Source: Phaeobacter gallaeciensis DSM 26640 (lineage in GTDB: Bacteria > Pseudomonadota > Alphaproteobacteria > Rhodobacterales > Rhodobacteraceae). Taken from it: a stretch of 64,000 nt of DNA. Below, piece by piece: positions 1-8,230 of this stretch. The notes under the pieces were generated by a model. That model did no database searches, was not told the DNA's origin, and saw only the letters and a program-made list of their open reading frames with translations. Positions within the stretch are counted from its first letter, which is position 1. Each line of letters opens with the position of its first letter. The stretch lies in assembly GCF_000511385.1 (NCBI RefSeq), contig NC_023140.1:1-64000 (forward strand), given 5' to 3'. The position numbers and the translations under genes are program-made.

Positions 1-24
1 AATGCAACCGCGACGACCACCGCC

Positions 25-1320
25 CTAGCCGTCAAATGCCTCCGGCTCCAGTTCCTGCCAGAAGGCAATGATCGCCCCGGCATTCAGCGCCGAACGCCAG
101 CCATGCTGGCGGAAATGCTCGCGGTCCAGATCGCTGTCCAGCCCCGACAGGAACAGCCGCTTGTCGGCATCACGCTGGGTCGGGTTTCGCCGCGAAACCA
201 ATCTTTCGACGATATCCAGATACCGGGCGCGGTCACGGCGGGCGGCGGCGCGCGCGTCAAAGGCGGCGGCCTCAGCTGCGGCGTCGGCGGCGCGGCGCGC
301 CTGCGCCTCACGAATGCGGGCCTCTTCCTCAGCGGTGATGGGCGGGACGGCTGTCCCCTCCGGCGACAGGCTGTAGTCGCCGTCAATCGCGGCGCGCAGA
401 TAGCCCAGCGGTGATTTCACCGCCCCCTGCCCCGCCACATAATCCAGCTTCTGCTGCACATAGTCGGCCCCGTGTTCAGTGATCCATTGCCGCGCCAACC
501 GGTCCGAGACCCCCTGCCCGCGCAGTGCCTTATAGACCGGTTGCTGGCGCAGCCCCTCGCTGTCGTCGATCTGGAACATCGCCATCTGGGGGTTTTCGCG
601 AATCAGAAAGCGGATCTCGCTGACCGCGCGGCCCTTCTTACGGGTCTGCGGTTCGATAATGATGTCTGAGGATTTATTGACCTCAGCCACCGCCGGTTTG
701 ATGATCTTGGCGTTGAGATGTTTGAAACTCTCGTAGTAGGCGGAGCCATCCACCCCCATCAGCTTGCGAAAGATATCCAGCCCCCACCAGCCAGTGGAGC
801 CAGTGCGCACAAACCGGTAGCAATTCTCATAGAGCGCCAGCCCGTGACCAGAGCTGAAGTTGCGCTGAATTTTGACGTTGATCAGGGCAAAGATTTTCGG
901 GTCATGCAGTTTCTTGGCCAGCTCCGGCGAATAAGCATATTCGCAAACACCGTTTTTCAGCTTGGCAAAGCTGAGCAGCGAGGAGACGCCCCATTCCTGA
1001 TGGCCCTGCTCATCCAGCATATCCCATTCCGCGACGGTCTCCGCCAGCGCCCGCAAGCTGGCACGCAGGCTGTCGATATCGTTGGAGTTATACCCCACCA
1101 TCATCGCCAGAGTGCGCGCGTCGATGGTATGGCTGCGCGCGGAGGTCAGCGTATCATAGGCGTTGAGCAGCAACACATTTGACAGCTTGCGCTGCAGCAG
1201 CGTCAACTTACCACTGATATGGATCGCAGCCACGTTTTTCTTCACCGTTTCGCGGGTCAACGCGCCGGTCAGCCGCTCTTCGTCAAAGCTGGGCTCTGCC
1301 ATGGAATCACTGCCTGTCAT
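25..1320 (-). CDS. Plasmid replication initiator, Rep_3-like winged-helix protein
   Basis: Binds iterons and opens the origin for replication of this replicon. The N-terminal half (from LTLLQRKLSNVLLLNAYD to about residue 230, including YENCYRFVRTG and the W-W-rich turn) matches my memory of Rep_3/RepB-type plasmid initiators with two winged-helix domains. The C-terminal third is charged and Ala/Arg-rich, so probably flexible. The frame opens at 1371, but that start lies inside an inverted repeat; the ATG pair at 1323/1320 follows a GAGAG and gives about 431 aa. It is divergent from parA-parB across an iteron-bearing origin, the usual layout of Rep_3 replicons with their own partition genes. 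A parS-like palindrome lies inside its 3' part. The exact roseobacter plasmid compatibility class cannot be named from sequence reading alone. Confidence 0.82.
   Translation of the reverse strand: MTGSDSMAEPSFDEERLTGALTRETVKKNVAAIHISGKLTLLQRKLSNVLLLNAYDTLTSARSHTIDARTLAMMVGYNSNDIDSLRASLRALAETVAEWDMLDEQGHQEWGVSSLLSFAKLKNGVCEYAYSPELAKKLHDPKIFALINVKIQRNFSSGHGLALYENCYRFVRTGSTGWWGLDIFRKLMGVDGSAYYESFKHLNAKIIKPAVAEVNKSSDIIIEPQTRKKGRAVSEIRFLIRENPQMAMFQIDDSEGLRQQPVYKALRGQGVSDRLARQWITEHGADYVQQKLDYVAGQGAVKSPLGYLRAAIDGDYSLSPEGTAVPPITAEEEARIREAQARRAADAAAEAAAFDARAAARRDRARYLDIVERLVSRRNPTQRDADKRLFLSGLDSDLDREHFRQHGWRSALNAGAIIAFWQELEPEAFDG
184..198. promoter_or_regulatory. parS: parS-like palindrome 1
   Basis: GTTTCGCCGCGAAAC, a perfect 7-1-7 inverted repeat inside the 3' part of the initiator gene. 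It is identical to the site at 1939 and resembles the GTTnnC...GnnAAC parS class used by alphaproteobacterial ParB/RepB proteins. Confidence 0.7.
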
Positions 1321-1351
1321 CATCGCTCTCTTTTGCGCCATACCCTGCCAC

Positions 1352-1390
1352 AAAAGGAACCCATGCGACAACCGCGCACGGGTTCCTTTT
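1352..1390. promoter_or_regulatory. Inverted half-iteron operator upstream of the initiator gene
   Basis: AAAAGGAACCC at 1352-1362 and its exact reverse complement at 1380-1390 form an 11-bp inverted repeat with a 17-bp spacer, just upstream of the initiator start. A third copy (AAAAGGTACCC) lies at 1455-1465. The motif resembles the minus-strand reading of the iterons (AAAGGGACC). In Rep_3 plasmids, initiator dimers repress their own gene at such inverted partial iterons; applying that here is inference. Confidence 0.65.
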
Positions 1391-1702
1391 ACTGAACAGC
1401 CGAGCCGAGCATCACCGCCCCCCTCTAAGCTGGCCCCTATGGCGGGTGTCGTCTAAAAGGTACCCGTTCACGGGACGCCCGCTGATTGTGGCGGCCAACT
1501 TGCGAATCGTGGCACCTGCCCAGCATCGCATGATTCCGCCGGGTGTTGCGCCGCAGAGGCACAGAGCGCGCGCCCAGTGCGCACCACATATTTCGCCCGA
1601 TCAGTGTCAAAAATAGCGCATCAGGCTCTGTATCACGGCCCTATGGCGGTCTATCATGGCGCGTCATCAGGGTGGTTTGCGCGGCAGGACAGGCCCAATC
1701 GG

Positions 1703-1834
1703 CAAAGATCACTATCCTGAGAATCGGCGCCTTTTGCCCTGCGTTCAGGCCCCTTTTATCCTGCTGATAGGTCCCTTTGATCCTGTATCTGGGTGCCCTT
1801 GAACCCGAAACCGGGTCCCCAAACTGGGGTAAGT
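1703..1834. repeat. Iteron array, six degenerate 22-bp direct repeats (replication origin)
   Basis: Repeat units begin at 1703, 1725, 1747, 1769, 1791 and 1813, exactly 22 bp apart. The two best share CCCTTTTATCCTG and CCCTTTGATCCTG at the same offset. The 1703 unit keeps only ATCCTG, the 1725 unit keeps CCTTTTGCCCTG, and the 1791 and 1813 units diverge in the right half (CCCTTGAACCC; GGGTCCCC). A 22-bp period (two helical turns) puts all sites on one DNA face, as in iteron plasmids. The array lies between the divergent rep and parA genes next to an AT-rich tract. Confidence 0.75.
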
Positions 1835-1861
1835 GACTGTAATCAGGTAGGTAATCCATGC

Positions 1862-1934
1862 CAAAGACTCTAAAGATTCTAAAAAATATAAACGTTTAGC
1901 TGTGACCTATTTTTGAGTTTTTGAGAGAAAATAG
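1862..1934. other. AT-rich tract, probable DNA unwinding element
   Basis: A strongly A/T-rich stretch in an otherwise GC-rich region, with repeated AAAGAnTCTAAA and TTTTTGAGTTTTTGAG runs directly after the iterons and before a parS-like site. Its position suits strand opening by the iteron-bound initiator. It may also carry the parA promoter. Confidence 0.55.
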
Positions 1935-1938
1935 GAAC

Positions 1939-1953
1939 GTTTCGCCGCGAAAC
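1939..1953. promoter_or_regulatory. parS: parS-like palindrome 2
   Basis: GTTTCGCCGCGAAAC, identical to the 184-198 site, in the non-coding region between the AT-rich tract and the parA start. This is the only copy of the set outside a coding sequence, so it is the best candidate for the primary centromere and a possible ParB-controlled par operator. Confidence 0.75.
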
Positions 1954-2111
1954 CTCCCTTGGCGCGGATAAGGCACCCGGAAAAATCCCTGCGATGGGTC
2001 CATACTATCTATGCAGCGCCGAAGATGTTCCCTATTCTCGGGCATATAAGCGAAAACAGAAAACACGCGCATAGACCCAGCATAAATTATGCACAGAGAT
2101 CGAGCAGCTTC

Positions 2112-3482
2112 ATGACCTCTCCCACCTTGCCTCCCTATTTCAATTTGAACCCGGAACAGGCCGCTGCCAAGCTGCCGGATCCGATCCAGACCACCCGCTT
2201 TGCCAAGGCGGCTGCCATGTGCACCAAGGGCCGCGAAGATCTGGCCCGGCGCGGCTATGCTCCCGATGGCGAAAAGCGGCTGCGCAAATTTTCCACTTGG
2301 GAGATCACCCGCTATCTGATCCCTGTGGCGCCGCAGCATCTGCGCCGGGTGTTGAAGAACAATCCCGACTTGCCGCAGGGCGAGGGCGAAGGCGGCTCCA
2401 AGTGGTTCACGCTGGAGGAGGTTCTGGCGCTGCGACAGCATTTCGCCTCCGAAGGGATCTCAACCAAAGAATATCTGCCCTACCGCCCCAAAGGCGTGCC
2501 CGCAAAGGTGACGGCGGTCGCCAATTTCAAAGGCGGCGTGGGTAAGACCTCTACCGCGGCGCATCTGGCGATGTCGGCGGCGCTTGATGGTTACAAGGTG
2601 CTGGTGATTGATCTGGATTCCCAAGGCTCGATGACCTCAATCCTTGGCGGCACGGTGGAAGATGAATGGTCCACCGTCTTCCCGCTGATCGCCAAGGACT
2701 ACGCCAAATCGGTGGTGGCGGAAAACGCCGTGCGCGCTGCCGCCGGAGAACCCGAGCTACCACTGGATGAGACCCTGAATGAGGCGCTGCGGGTTTCGTC
2801 GCGAAACGTTATCCAGAAAACCCATTGGTCGAACATTGATCTCATTGGCGCGCAGCTCAATCTCTACTGGGCGGAATTTCAGATCCCGGTCTGGCGCATG
2901 GGGTTGCGCAGCTGGCCGCTGTGGGATGCGCTCAGCAACTTCCTTGAGCAGGAGGGCATTCTGGATGACTACGATATCATCTTTCTTGATACGCCCCCGG
3001 CGCTTGGCTATCTGACCATCAATGCGCTGGCGGCGGCGGATATTCTGCTGGTGCCGCTCGGCGCGTCGTTCCTTGAGTTCGACTCTACGGGGCGGTTTTT
3101 CGATATGCTCTATTCCACTTTCGCCTCCATTGAGGAGGGGGAGAATATGGCACAGCGCGCGGCCGGTTTGCCGGAAATTAAATTTGAATGGGATGTAGTA
3201 AGGGCGCTGATCACGCGCTTTGACGCCAGTCAGCAGACAGATATGGCGAATGTGATCCAGGCCTATTTCGGAGATTTCATGAACGCCTACCGTCAGGATG
3301 TCACCGCCCTTGTCGGGCAGGCGGGAGAGCAAGTGAATGGGATCTACGAAGCAGACTATCGCGACTTCAACCGCGATACCTATGTACGCGGTCGCGAAAC
3401 CTTTGACCGGACCTATGCGGAATTCAAAGAGCTGCTCATCGGCAGCTGGTGGCGCGATACCCAGATGGAAGAGGCGGAGTAA
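2112..3482 (+). CDS. parA: ParA-type plasmid partition ATPase
   Basis: Drives segregation of the replicon with ParB by forming ATP-dependent gradients on the nucleoid. The deviant Walker A motif KGGVGKT is at residues 140-146, followed by a Walker A' LVIDLDSQGS segment and the FLDTPPALGY Walker B region. The roughly 110-residue N-terminal extension (TWEITRYLIP, FTLEEVLALRQHF) is typical of plasmid ParA proteins that also bind their own promoter through a helix-turn-helix. The frame opens at 1959, but that would translate the AT-rich region and parS site; the ATG at 2112 gives about 456 aa and a normal N-terminus. The stop is one base from the parB start, so the two are translationally coupled. 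A parS-like palindrome lies inside the gene at 2793. Confidence 0.92.
   Translation: MTSPTLPPYFNLNPEQAAAKLPDPIQTTRFAKAAAMCTKGREDLARRGYAPDGEKRLRKFSTWEITRYLIPVAPQHLRRVLKNNPDLPQGEGEGGSKWFTLEEVLALRQHFASEGISTKEYLPYRPKGVPAKVTAVANFKGGVGKTSTAAHLAMSAALDGYKVLVIDLDSQGSMTSILGGTVEDEWSTVFPLIAKDYAKSVVAENAVRAAAGEPELPLDETLNEALRVSSRNVIQKTHWSNIDLIGAQLNLYWAEFQIPVWRMGLRSWPLWDALSNFLEQEGILDDYDIIFLDTPPALGYLTINALAAADILLVPLGASFLEFDSTGRFFDMLYSTFASIEEGENMAQRAAGLPEIKFEWDVVRALITRFDASQQTDMANVIQAYFGDFMNAYRQDVTALVGQAGEQVNGIYEADYRDFNRDTYVRGRETFDRTYAEFKELLIGSWWRDTQMEEAE
2793..2807. promoter_or_regulatory. parS: parS-like palindrome 3
   Basis: GTTTCGTCGCGAAAC within parA; it differs by one base from the perfect palindrome, giving one mismatch between arms. 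It is the exact reverse complement of the site in parB at 3545. Confidence 0.6.
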
Positions 3483-3483
3483 C

Positions 3484-4566
3484 ATGGCAAAACGCAGACG
3501 GCTGAGCGCCCCCGACGCATCCGAGATCGAAGCCATCGAGGAGGGTTTCGCGACGAAACCCGGCATCAATCCTTTTGATCCGGCGCCCGGTGGTGTCGCG
3601 GCCAGCGCACCCCCCATCGCCAAAGTCTCAGCCGAGGCGGCGCAGCTGCACGGCATGGCATCGGTTGCGGACCGGGTGGAAATGGCCCGCGACAAGGCGG
3701 ACGCCGAGCGCTGGCGCGCCGCCGAGGAGGCGGGCGAAACCGTGCTGCGCATCCCGTTGGCGGAGATTGACCGCGACTATCTGCGCCGGGACCGGATGCA
3801 GATGGATGAGGAGGAGCTGGACGAGTTGACCGCGTCGATCCGCAGCCATGGCTTGCGCAGCCCGGTTGAAGTGATTGCGCTGGAGGAGGGCTACGGTCTG
3901 GTCTCCGGCTTCCGTCGTCTGGAGGCCTATGCGAGGCTGAACCGGAGCGAAGACGGTTTCGCCGCGATCCCGGCCTTCCTGCGGCGCGGGGCTGACAGTG
4001 CGGACGCCTATGTGGCGATGATCGAAGAAAATGAGCTGCGCGCCAATCTGACGCCCTATGAACGCGGGCGTATCGCGGTGCTGGTGGCGGGGCAGGGGGT
4101 ATTCCCATCTGTGGAGTTGGCGGTGGACGCATTGTTCGGCGCGGCCTCCAAGGCGAAACGCTCCAAGGTGCGCAGCTTTGCCGCCGTGCATGAGGGGCTG
4201 GGCGATCTGTTGCGCTATCCCAATGCGCTGTCGGAGAAGGCCGGGCTGAAACTAGCCGCCGCGCTGCGCTCGGGCGGGCAGGGGACCTTGCGCTCTGCGC
4301 TGGCCGGGGCGGATCCGGTGGATGAGCGCGCCGAGTGGCGGTTGCTAGAGGCTGTACTGGCAGATGCGGGGCCGACACCTGAGGCCAAACCCCGTGGCGG
4401 GCGCCCGCGTCAGGTCACCCGTCTGGCGGCGCGGCGGCTGTCTTCCGGTGGCGATCTGTCTGCAGAAGTCGCGCCGACAACGGTGCGGATTGATCTCAAA
4501 GGGCGTAGCCTTGACCCCGAGCAGGTTGAGGCACTGCTGGCGCTGATCGAGGACAGATTGGGCTAA
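3484..4566 (+). CDS. parB: ParB-family centromere-binding partition protein
   Basis: Binds parS and stimulates ParA. About 360 aa. A basic N-terminus (MAKRRRLSAP) precedes a ParB/Srx-type N-terminal domain (IPLAEIDRDYLRRDR, then ELTASIRSHGLRSPVEV and LVSGFRRLEAYARL). The next part carries the central helix-turn-helix region (MIEENELRANLTPYERGRIAVL...FPSVELAVDALFG), and a short C-terminal segment could dimerise. The annotated ATG sits one base after the parA stop TAA; the frame extends further upstream but would overlap parA. A parS-like site lies within its first 80 bases. Together with parA it forms a two-gene operon. Confidence 0.9.
   Translation: MAKRRRLSAPDASEIEAIEEGFATKPGINPFDPAPGGVAASAPPIAKVSAEAAQLHGMASVADRVEMARDKADAERWRAAEEAGETVLRIPLAEIDRDYLRRDRMQMDEEELDELTASIRSHGLRSPVEVIALEEGYGLVSGFRRLEAYARLNRSEDGFAAIPAFLRRGADSADAYVAMIEENELRANLTPYERGRIAVLVAGQGVFPSVELAVDALFGAASKAKRSKVRSFAAVHEGLGDLLRYPNALSEKAGLKLAAALRSGGQGTLRSALAGADPVDERAEWRLLEAVLADAGPTPEAKPRGGRPRQVTRLAARRLSSGGDLSAEVAPTTVRIDLKGRSLDPEQVEALLALIEDRLG
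3545..3559. promoter_or_regulatory. parS: parS-like palindrome 4
   Basis: GTTTCGCGACGAAAC near the 5' end of parB, with one arm mismatch. It is the exact reverse complement of the 2793 site. Confidence 0.6.
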
Positions 4567-4886
4567 CGGCTGGGGATGGCCCAGGTCGGGATCGGTGGAT
4601 GCGGTGTACACGTATAAGTATATCGAGACTTTAGCCCTGTGTCTGATTGTTCTGAGGGGGGGCGCCGTCTGAAATGCGGTGAGGGAACGGCTTTGGGCGG
4701 TATCCCAAAGAGGAGAATTTGGCAGAATAGCCATCTGTTAGACGTGTTTCGTGGATGATGAGTCTGTCGGCTGCCGGTTCTTCTAAGCAAGAAAAAGTCA
4801 GAAACGTTGGAACTATCTTTGATCTGGTCGAGTTATCCCACCAGTAACAGCAAACACTTCGCTGACAGCACAAGAGGATGAAAACA
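4567..4886. other. Non-coding gap between parB and the PRC-barrel gene
   Basis: About 320 bases without a convincing gene. It presumably holds the parB terminator region and the promoter of the downstream exported protein. I see no strong terminator hairpin with a T-run. An AT-richer patch with GTACACGTATAAGTATA lies near 4601-4622. Confidence 0.5.
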
Positions 4887-5735
4887 ATGAAAAATCTGCT
4901 TCTCTCCACCGCAATTGCCCTGACACCTGCAACTGCCGTTCTGGCCGATGGCCATGGTGATATGTTCCGCGCCGAAGCCGATCCGATGGCGATCCATGCG
5001 TCTGAATTTATCGGTATGCGTGTCTACCGTGCCGAGAATGGCCAAGATGCGACCGAGTATAATGGTGTCCAGAAAGAATGGGACGACATCGGTGAAATCA
5101 ACGATGTGGTGCTGAACCGCGACGGCACCGTGGATTCCGTTCTGGTTGATATCGGCGGCTTCCTCGGCATGGGCGAAAATCAGGTCGCTGTAGATATGAA
5201 ATCGGTGAAATTTGTTGCCGATAGCTCAACCGCCGAAGACCTGAGTGATTTTTTCCTAGTGATGGAAGCTTCGGCTGACGTGCTGAAAGAGGCGCCGACT
5301 TATGATTGGACCCGTCAGGCGGATGCGGCGACCGATGAAATGAAGCAGGATGCGACTGCGGCCGCCGGCGAGATCAAAAATGACGCTGACGCAATGGCGG
5401 AAAACACCGAAGAGACCGTCAAAGATGTCTTTGAACGTGATGGGTTTGCCAACGTCGTGGCCACCGATCTGACCAGCGAAGAGCTGACTGGCGCACCGCT
5501 CTATGACAGCAACGACGAGTGGATCGGCGAAGTATCGCAGATCAACCTGACCAATGATGGCAAGGTGAAGTCAATTGTGGCTGACATCGGCGGCTTCCTG
5601 GGGCTGGGTGAAAAACCGGTAGAGCTGGAGCTGAGCAAAATGGACGTGCTGCGGGCCGATGACGGTGGCGACCTGCGGGCCTATGTTTCGATGAGCAAAG
5701 AAGAACTGGAACAGCTGCCCGACTATGAGCAGTAA
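4887..5735 (+). CDS. Exported protein with two PRC-barrel domains
   Basis: Probable periplasmic protein of unknown role. The signal peptide (MKNLLLSTAIALTPATAVLA, cleavage before DGHGD) is followed by two PRC-barrel repeats. Each has the same signature: VDIGGFLGMGENQVAV in the first half and ADIGGFLGLGEKPVEL in the second. They are joined by a charged linker rich in Ala/Asp/Glu/Lys (about residues 145-185), likely helical. PRC-barrels are known from the photosynthetic reaction-centre H subunit and from RimM; exported tandem versions are common but uncharacterised in Alphaproteobacteria. The ATG at 4887 follows AAGAGG at good spacing; the in-frame ATG at 4878 abuts that motif and is unlikely. 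It stands alone, with gaps on both sides. Confidence 0.85.
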   Translation: MKNLLLSTAIALTPATAVLADGHGDMFRAEADPMAIHASEFIGMRVYRAENGQDATEYNGVQKEWDDIGEINDVVLNRDGTVDSVLVDIGGFLGMGENQVAVDMKSVKFVADSSTAEDLSDFFLVMEASADVLKEAPTYDWTRQADAATDEMKQDATAAAGEIKNDADAMAENTEETVKDVFERDGFANVVATDLTSEELTGAPLYDSNDEWIGEVSQINLTNDGKVKSIVADIGGFLGLGEKPVELELSKMDVLRADDGGDLRAYVSMSKEELEQLPDYEQ

Positions 5736-5945
5736 TCCCAGTACGAAAAACGATAGTCGGCGGCAATATGCGGCCTGCTGATCACCTTCAGGGGCGCAGA
5801 GCATCAGCTTTGTGCCCCAAGTCTTGGAAGGGTTCCCGGTTTGGATCACTTTTTGCGCGAATTAATGTTTAAACATGTATCTATCTGGCGGTTTTAACCT
5901 CCAATTCAGTATTTCACGTCCAGATTGGTGTCACTACTGGCACGC

Positions 5946-7973
5946 ATGGCAGGACGGCACTTGCAGATTTTCTATTCTCTCATGATCAGGCAGATCGCGC
6001 TTGTGATCCTCTTGGCAACAGGCGCAGCGGTTGGGACCATGGCGACGGCGGAGCCTATCCGCATGACCTATGAGGAGTTTCATCCGTATTCCTTCACGGA
6101 TAGCGATGGGCAACCCCAGGGGGTCTCCATTGATATCATGCGCCGGATCGCTGATGCCGCAGGGTATGATGTCGTGTTTCAGCCCACTGAGAACCCGGCC
6201 GGTATGCTGGAGGAGTTGCGCAGCGGTGCGGCGGATGTGACCTCATTGCTGGCGCTGACCCCGGAACGGCTGGCGGCGGGGCTGGCAACGGAGGAGCTGG
6301 GCGCCTTTGAATTGCGCGCCTTTGTGCGGGGCAATGGATCTATTGCCAACCTCGGTGATCTTACGGGTACCACTGTTGGCGTGGTGCGTGGCAGCTTCGC
6401 AGTTTCCGGTGCACGGCTGATCCCCTTTGCAAGACTGGTAGAATTTGACACCAGCGATGATCTCATCCTGCCGTTGCTGGCTGGTGAGATTGACGCTGTG
6501 GTGTCGGCGCACAATGGCTTTCTGCGGCGCCTGCGGACGGCTGAAGTTGAAGACCGGATTGTTGCGCTGGAGCCGCCCCTGGTGACCAGCCCATATGGGT
6601 TTGTGGTGGCTGCTGAAAATGAGCCGCTGCGCACGGTGCTGAATGCAGCGATCTACAGCAGCGTATCAGACAAATTCCTGTCAGAACTGGAACAGACTTG
6701 GTTTGGCCGCTCGCGGACGCTGTGGGACAATGTGCTGGTGCGGTGGGGGCTGCTGATTTCAGCGGTGATGCTGGCAGCGATCCTGGTGCTGAGCTATTGG
6801 TTCTTTCACTACCGTCGGCGCTCGGCCGAGCTGTCGCGAGACCGGGCCAGTGATCAGCTGCTGATCGGCGCACTGGATGAGGTGGCCGCCGCGATCGTGA
6901 TTTATGATGACAATCTCCGAGCCATACACTGGAACCACGGGTTTGAACTGATCTTTCCCAGTATGGTGCCCGCCTTGAAGAAGGGCGCAACCATGCGGCA
7001 GATGATCGTGCAATCCTATGTTGACGGCACCATTCAGAATAAGCTCAGCGATGCGGAAATCTTGGAAAAGGTCGATCTGTTTATCGAGGATATGCGGCGT
7101 GGTCGGTCAGAGGTGCGGACCGTGCGGACACAGGATGGCCGGGTGTTTCAGGCCCGGGATGTCAAATTGGGCGCGCGGCATTTCGCATCGTTGCGGGTGG
7201 ATGTCAGCCAATTGCAGAAACAGCAGGACACCATCGCGCAGCAGGCGGTTTCACTTGAGGCGGCAAATGAGGATCTGCGCACGTTCTCCTCTATTACTGC
7301 GCATGATCTGAAGGCGCCGCTGTTCAGCCTGCTCAATCTGATTGAGTTCATGGCCGAAGACATGGAAGAGGCTGGCATCACGCTGCCGCCGGAAATTGAG
7401 GACAACTGGTTGCAGATGGAACGGCTGTCCCATCGCATGATGCGGCTGGTGCAGGACCTGCTGGTCTATTCAACAACCCAAAGTGAAAGCCACCGGTCCG
7501 AGGTGATTGAGCCGTCGCCGCGCCTGCAGGAGGTGCTGGATCTAGCCGGACCGCGCGAAGGGTTTGAGGTGATCATCGAGGCCAATATGCCACGCCTGCG
7601 GGTCAATCCCATCGCCTTTGACATGGTGATGCGCAATCTGATCGCCAATGCGTTGCAGCACCACGATCGGGATCGTGGTACCATTATCCTTAGCGCGGAG
7701 AGCGACGGCGATGCGGTGATGCTTTCGGTGCGCGATGACGGACCTGGCATCCCTGAAGAGCACAGGGAGCAGATTTTTGCCCCATTTCACCGGCTGTCTG
7801 CCTCGACCGAGGGCAGTGGGCTGGGGCTGGCCTTCATCAAGAAAACCGTTGAGAGCTGGGGCGGGACGGTTCAGGTCTCGGCCGCGCAGCCGCGTGGCGC
7901 AGTGTTCACTGTCAGCTTTCCACAGTCTGTCGCAGTGGATGAGGACGCAGACCAGCCACAGTTGGCGGGCTAG
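5946..7973 (+). CDS. Hybrid sensor histidine kinase with extracytoplasmic solute-binding domain
   Basis: Membrane-bound histidine kinase, about 675 aa. Order: signal/anchor segment (IALVILLATGAAVGTMATA), a type-3 solute-binding-protein domain (IRMTYEEFHPYSF...GVSIDIMRRIADAAGY...), a transmembrane helix (WGLLISAVMLAAILVLSYWFF), a PAS-like cytoplasmic domain (AAIVIYDDNLRAIHWNHGFELIFP), a coiled coil, then the HisKA helix with phospho-accepting H453 (AHDLKAP) and an HATPase_c domain with N568 (NLIANAL), DDGPGIP and GSGLGLAF. The binding domain suggests it senses an amino acid or similar small solute directly. The frame starts with TTG at 5925; ATGs at 5946 or 5982 are more likely and neither has a clear ribosome site. 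No response regulator is adjacent, so it is an orphan here. Confidence 0.85.
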   Translation: MAGRHLQIFYSLMIRQIALVILLATGAAVGTMATAEPIRMTYEEFHPYSFTDSDGQPQGVSIDIMRRIADAAGYDVVFQPTENPAGMLEELRSGAADVTSLLALTPERLAAGLATEELGAFELRAFVRGNGSIANLGDLTGTTVGVVRGSFAVSGARLIPFARLVEFDTSDDLILPLLAGEIDAVVSAHNGFLRRLRTAEVEDRIVALEPPLVTSPYGFVVAAENEPLRTVLNAAIYSSVSDKFLSELEQTWFGRSRTLWDNVLVRWGLLISAVMLAAILVLSYWFFHYRRRSAELSRDRASDQLLIGALDEVAAAIVIYDDNLRAIHWNHGFELIFPSMVPALKKGATMRQMIVQSYVDGTIQNKLSDAEILEKVDLFIEDMRRGRSEVRTVRTQDGRVFQARDVKLGARHFASLRVDVSQLQKQQDTIAQQAVSLEAANEDLRTFSSITAHDLKAPLFSLLNLIEFMAEDMEEAGITLPPEIEDNWLQMERLSHRMMRLVQDLLVYSTTQSESHRSEVIEPSPRLQEVLDLAGPREGFEVIIEANMPRLRVNPIAFDMVMRNLIANALQHHDRDRGTIILSAESDGDAVMLSVRDDGPGIPEEHREQIFAPFHRLSASTEGSGLGLAFIKKTVESWGGTVQVSAAQPRGAVFTVSFPQSVAVDEDADQPQLAG

Positions 7974-8230
7974 GCCACCATCGGCCGCGATCGGCTGGGG
8001 ATTGCCGATCCTGTGGGCTGGGCGTGCGGGGGTCGGGTCGGTGCATTGACTCTTCTTCCGGGCGCTCGCTACAGAAAGGACAAAATTGGGACAAAACTAA
8101 GACAAACACCGCGGCAATTCTGCGGGGTGGGTTTCCCGGTTTGGGGACAGGGATCAACGGTCGCAGTTTCGGCTGTGGTGACGGATCCGGTGCCACCTAT
8201 CACGCAACAGCCTTGGGGCGGAGTTGGATT

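Noticed and set aside
25..1320. Assigning the replicon to the DnaA-like or RepABC roseobacter plasmid type
   Set aside because: The initiator reads as a Rep_3-like protein divergent from parAB; there is no repA-repB-repC order and no DnaA-like AAA+ motifs.
2757..3752. 331-aa antisense frame across parA-parB
   Set aside because: It overlaps two clearly real genes throughout and shows no recognisable domain.
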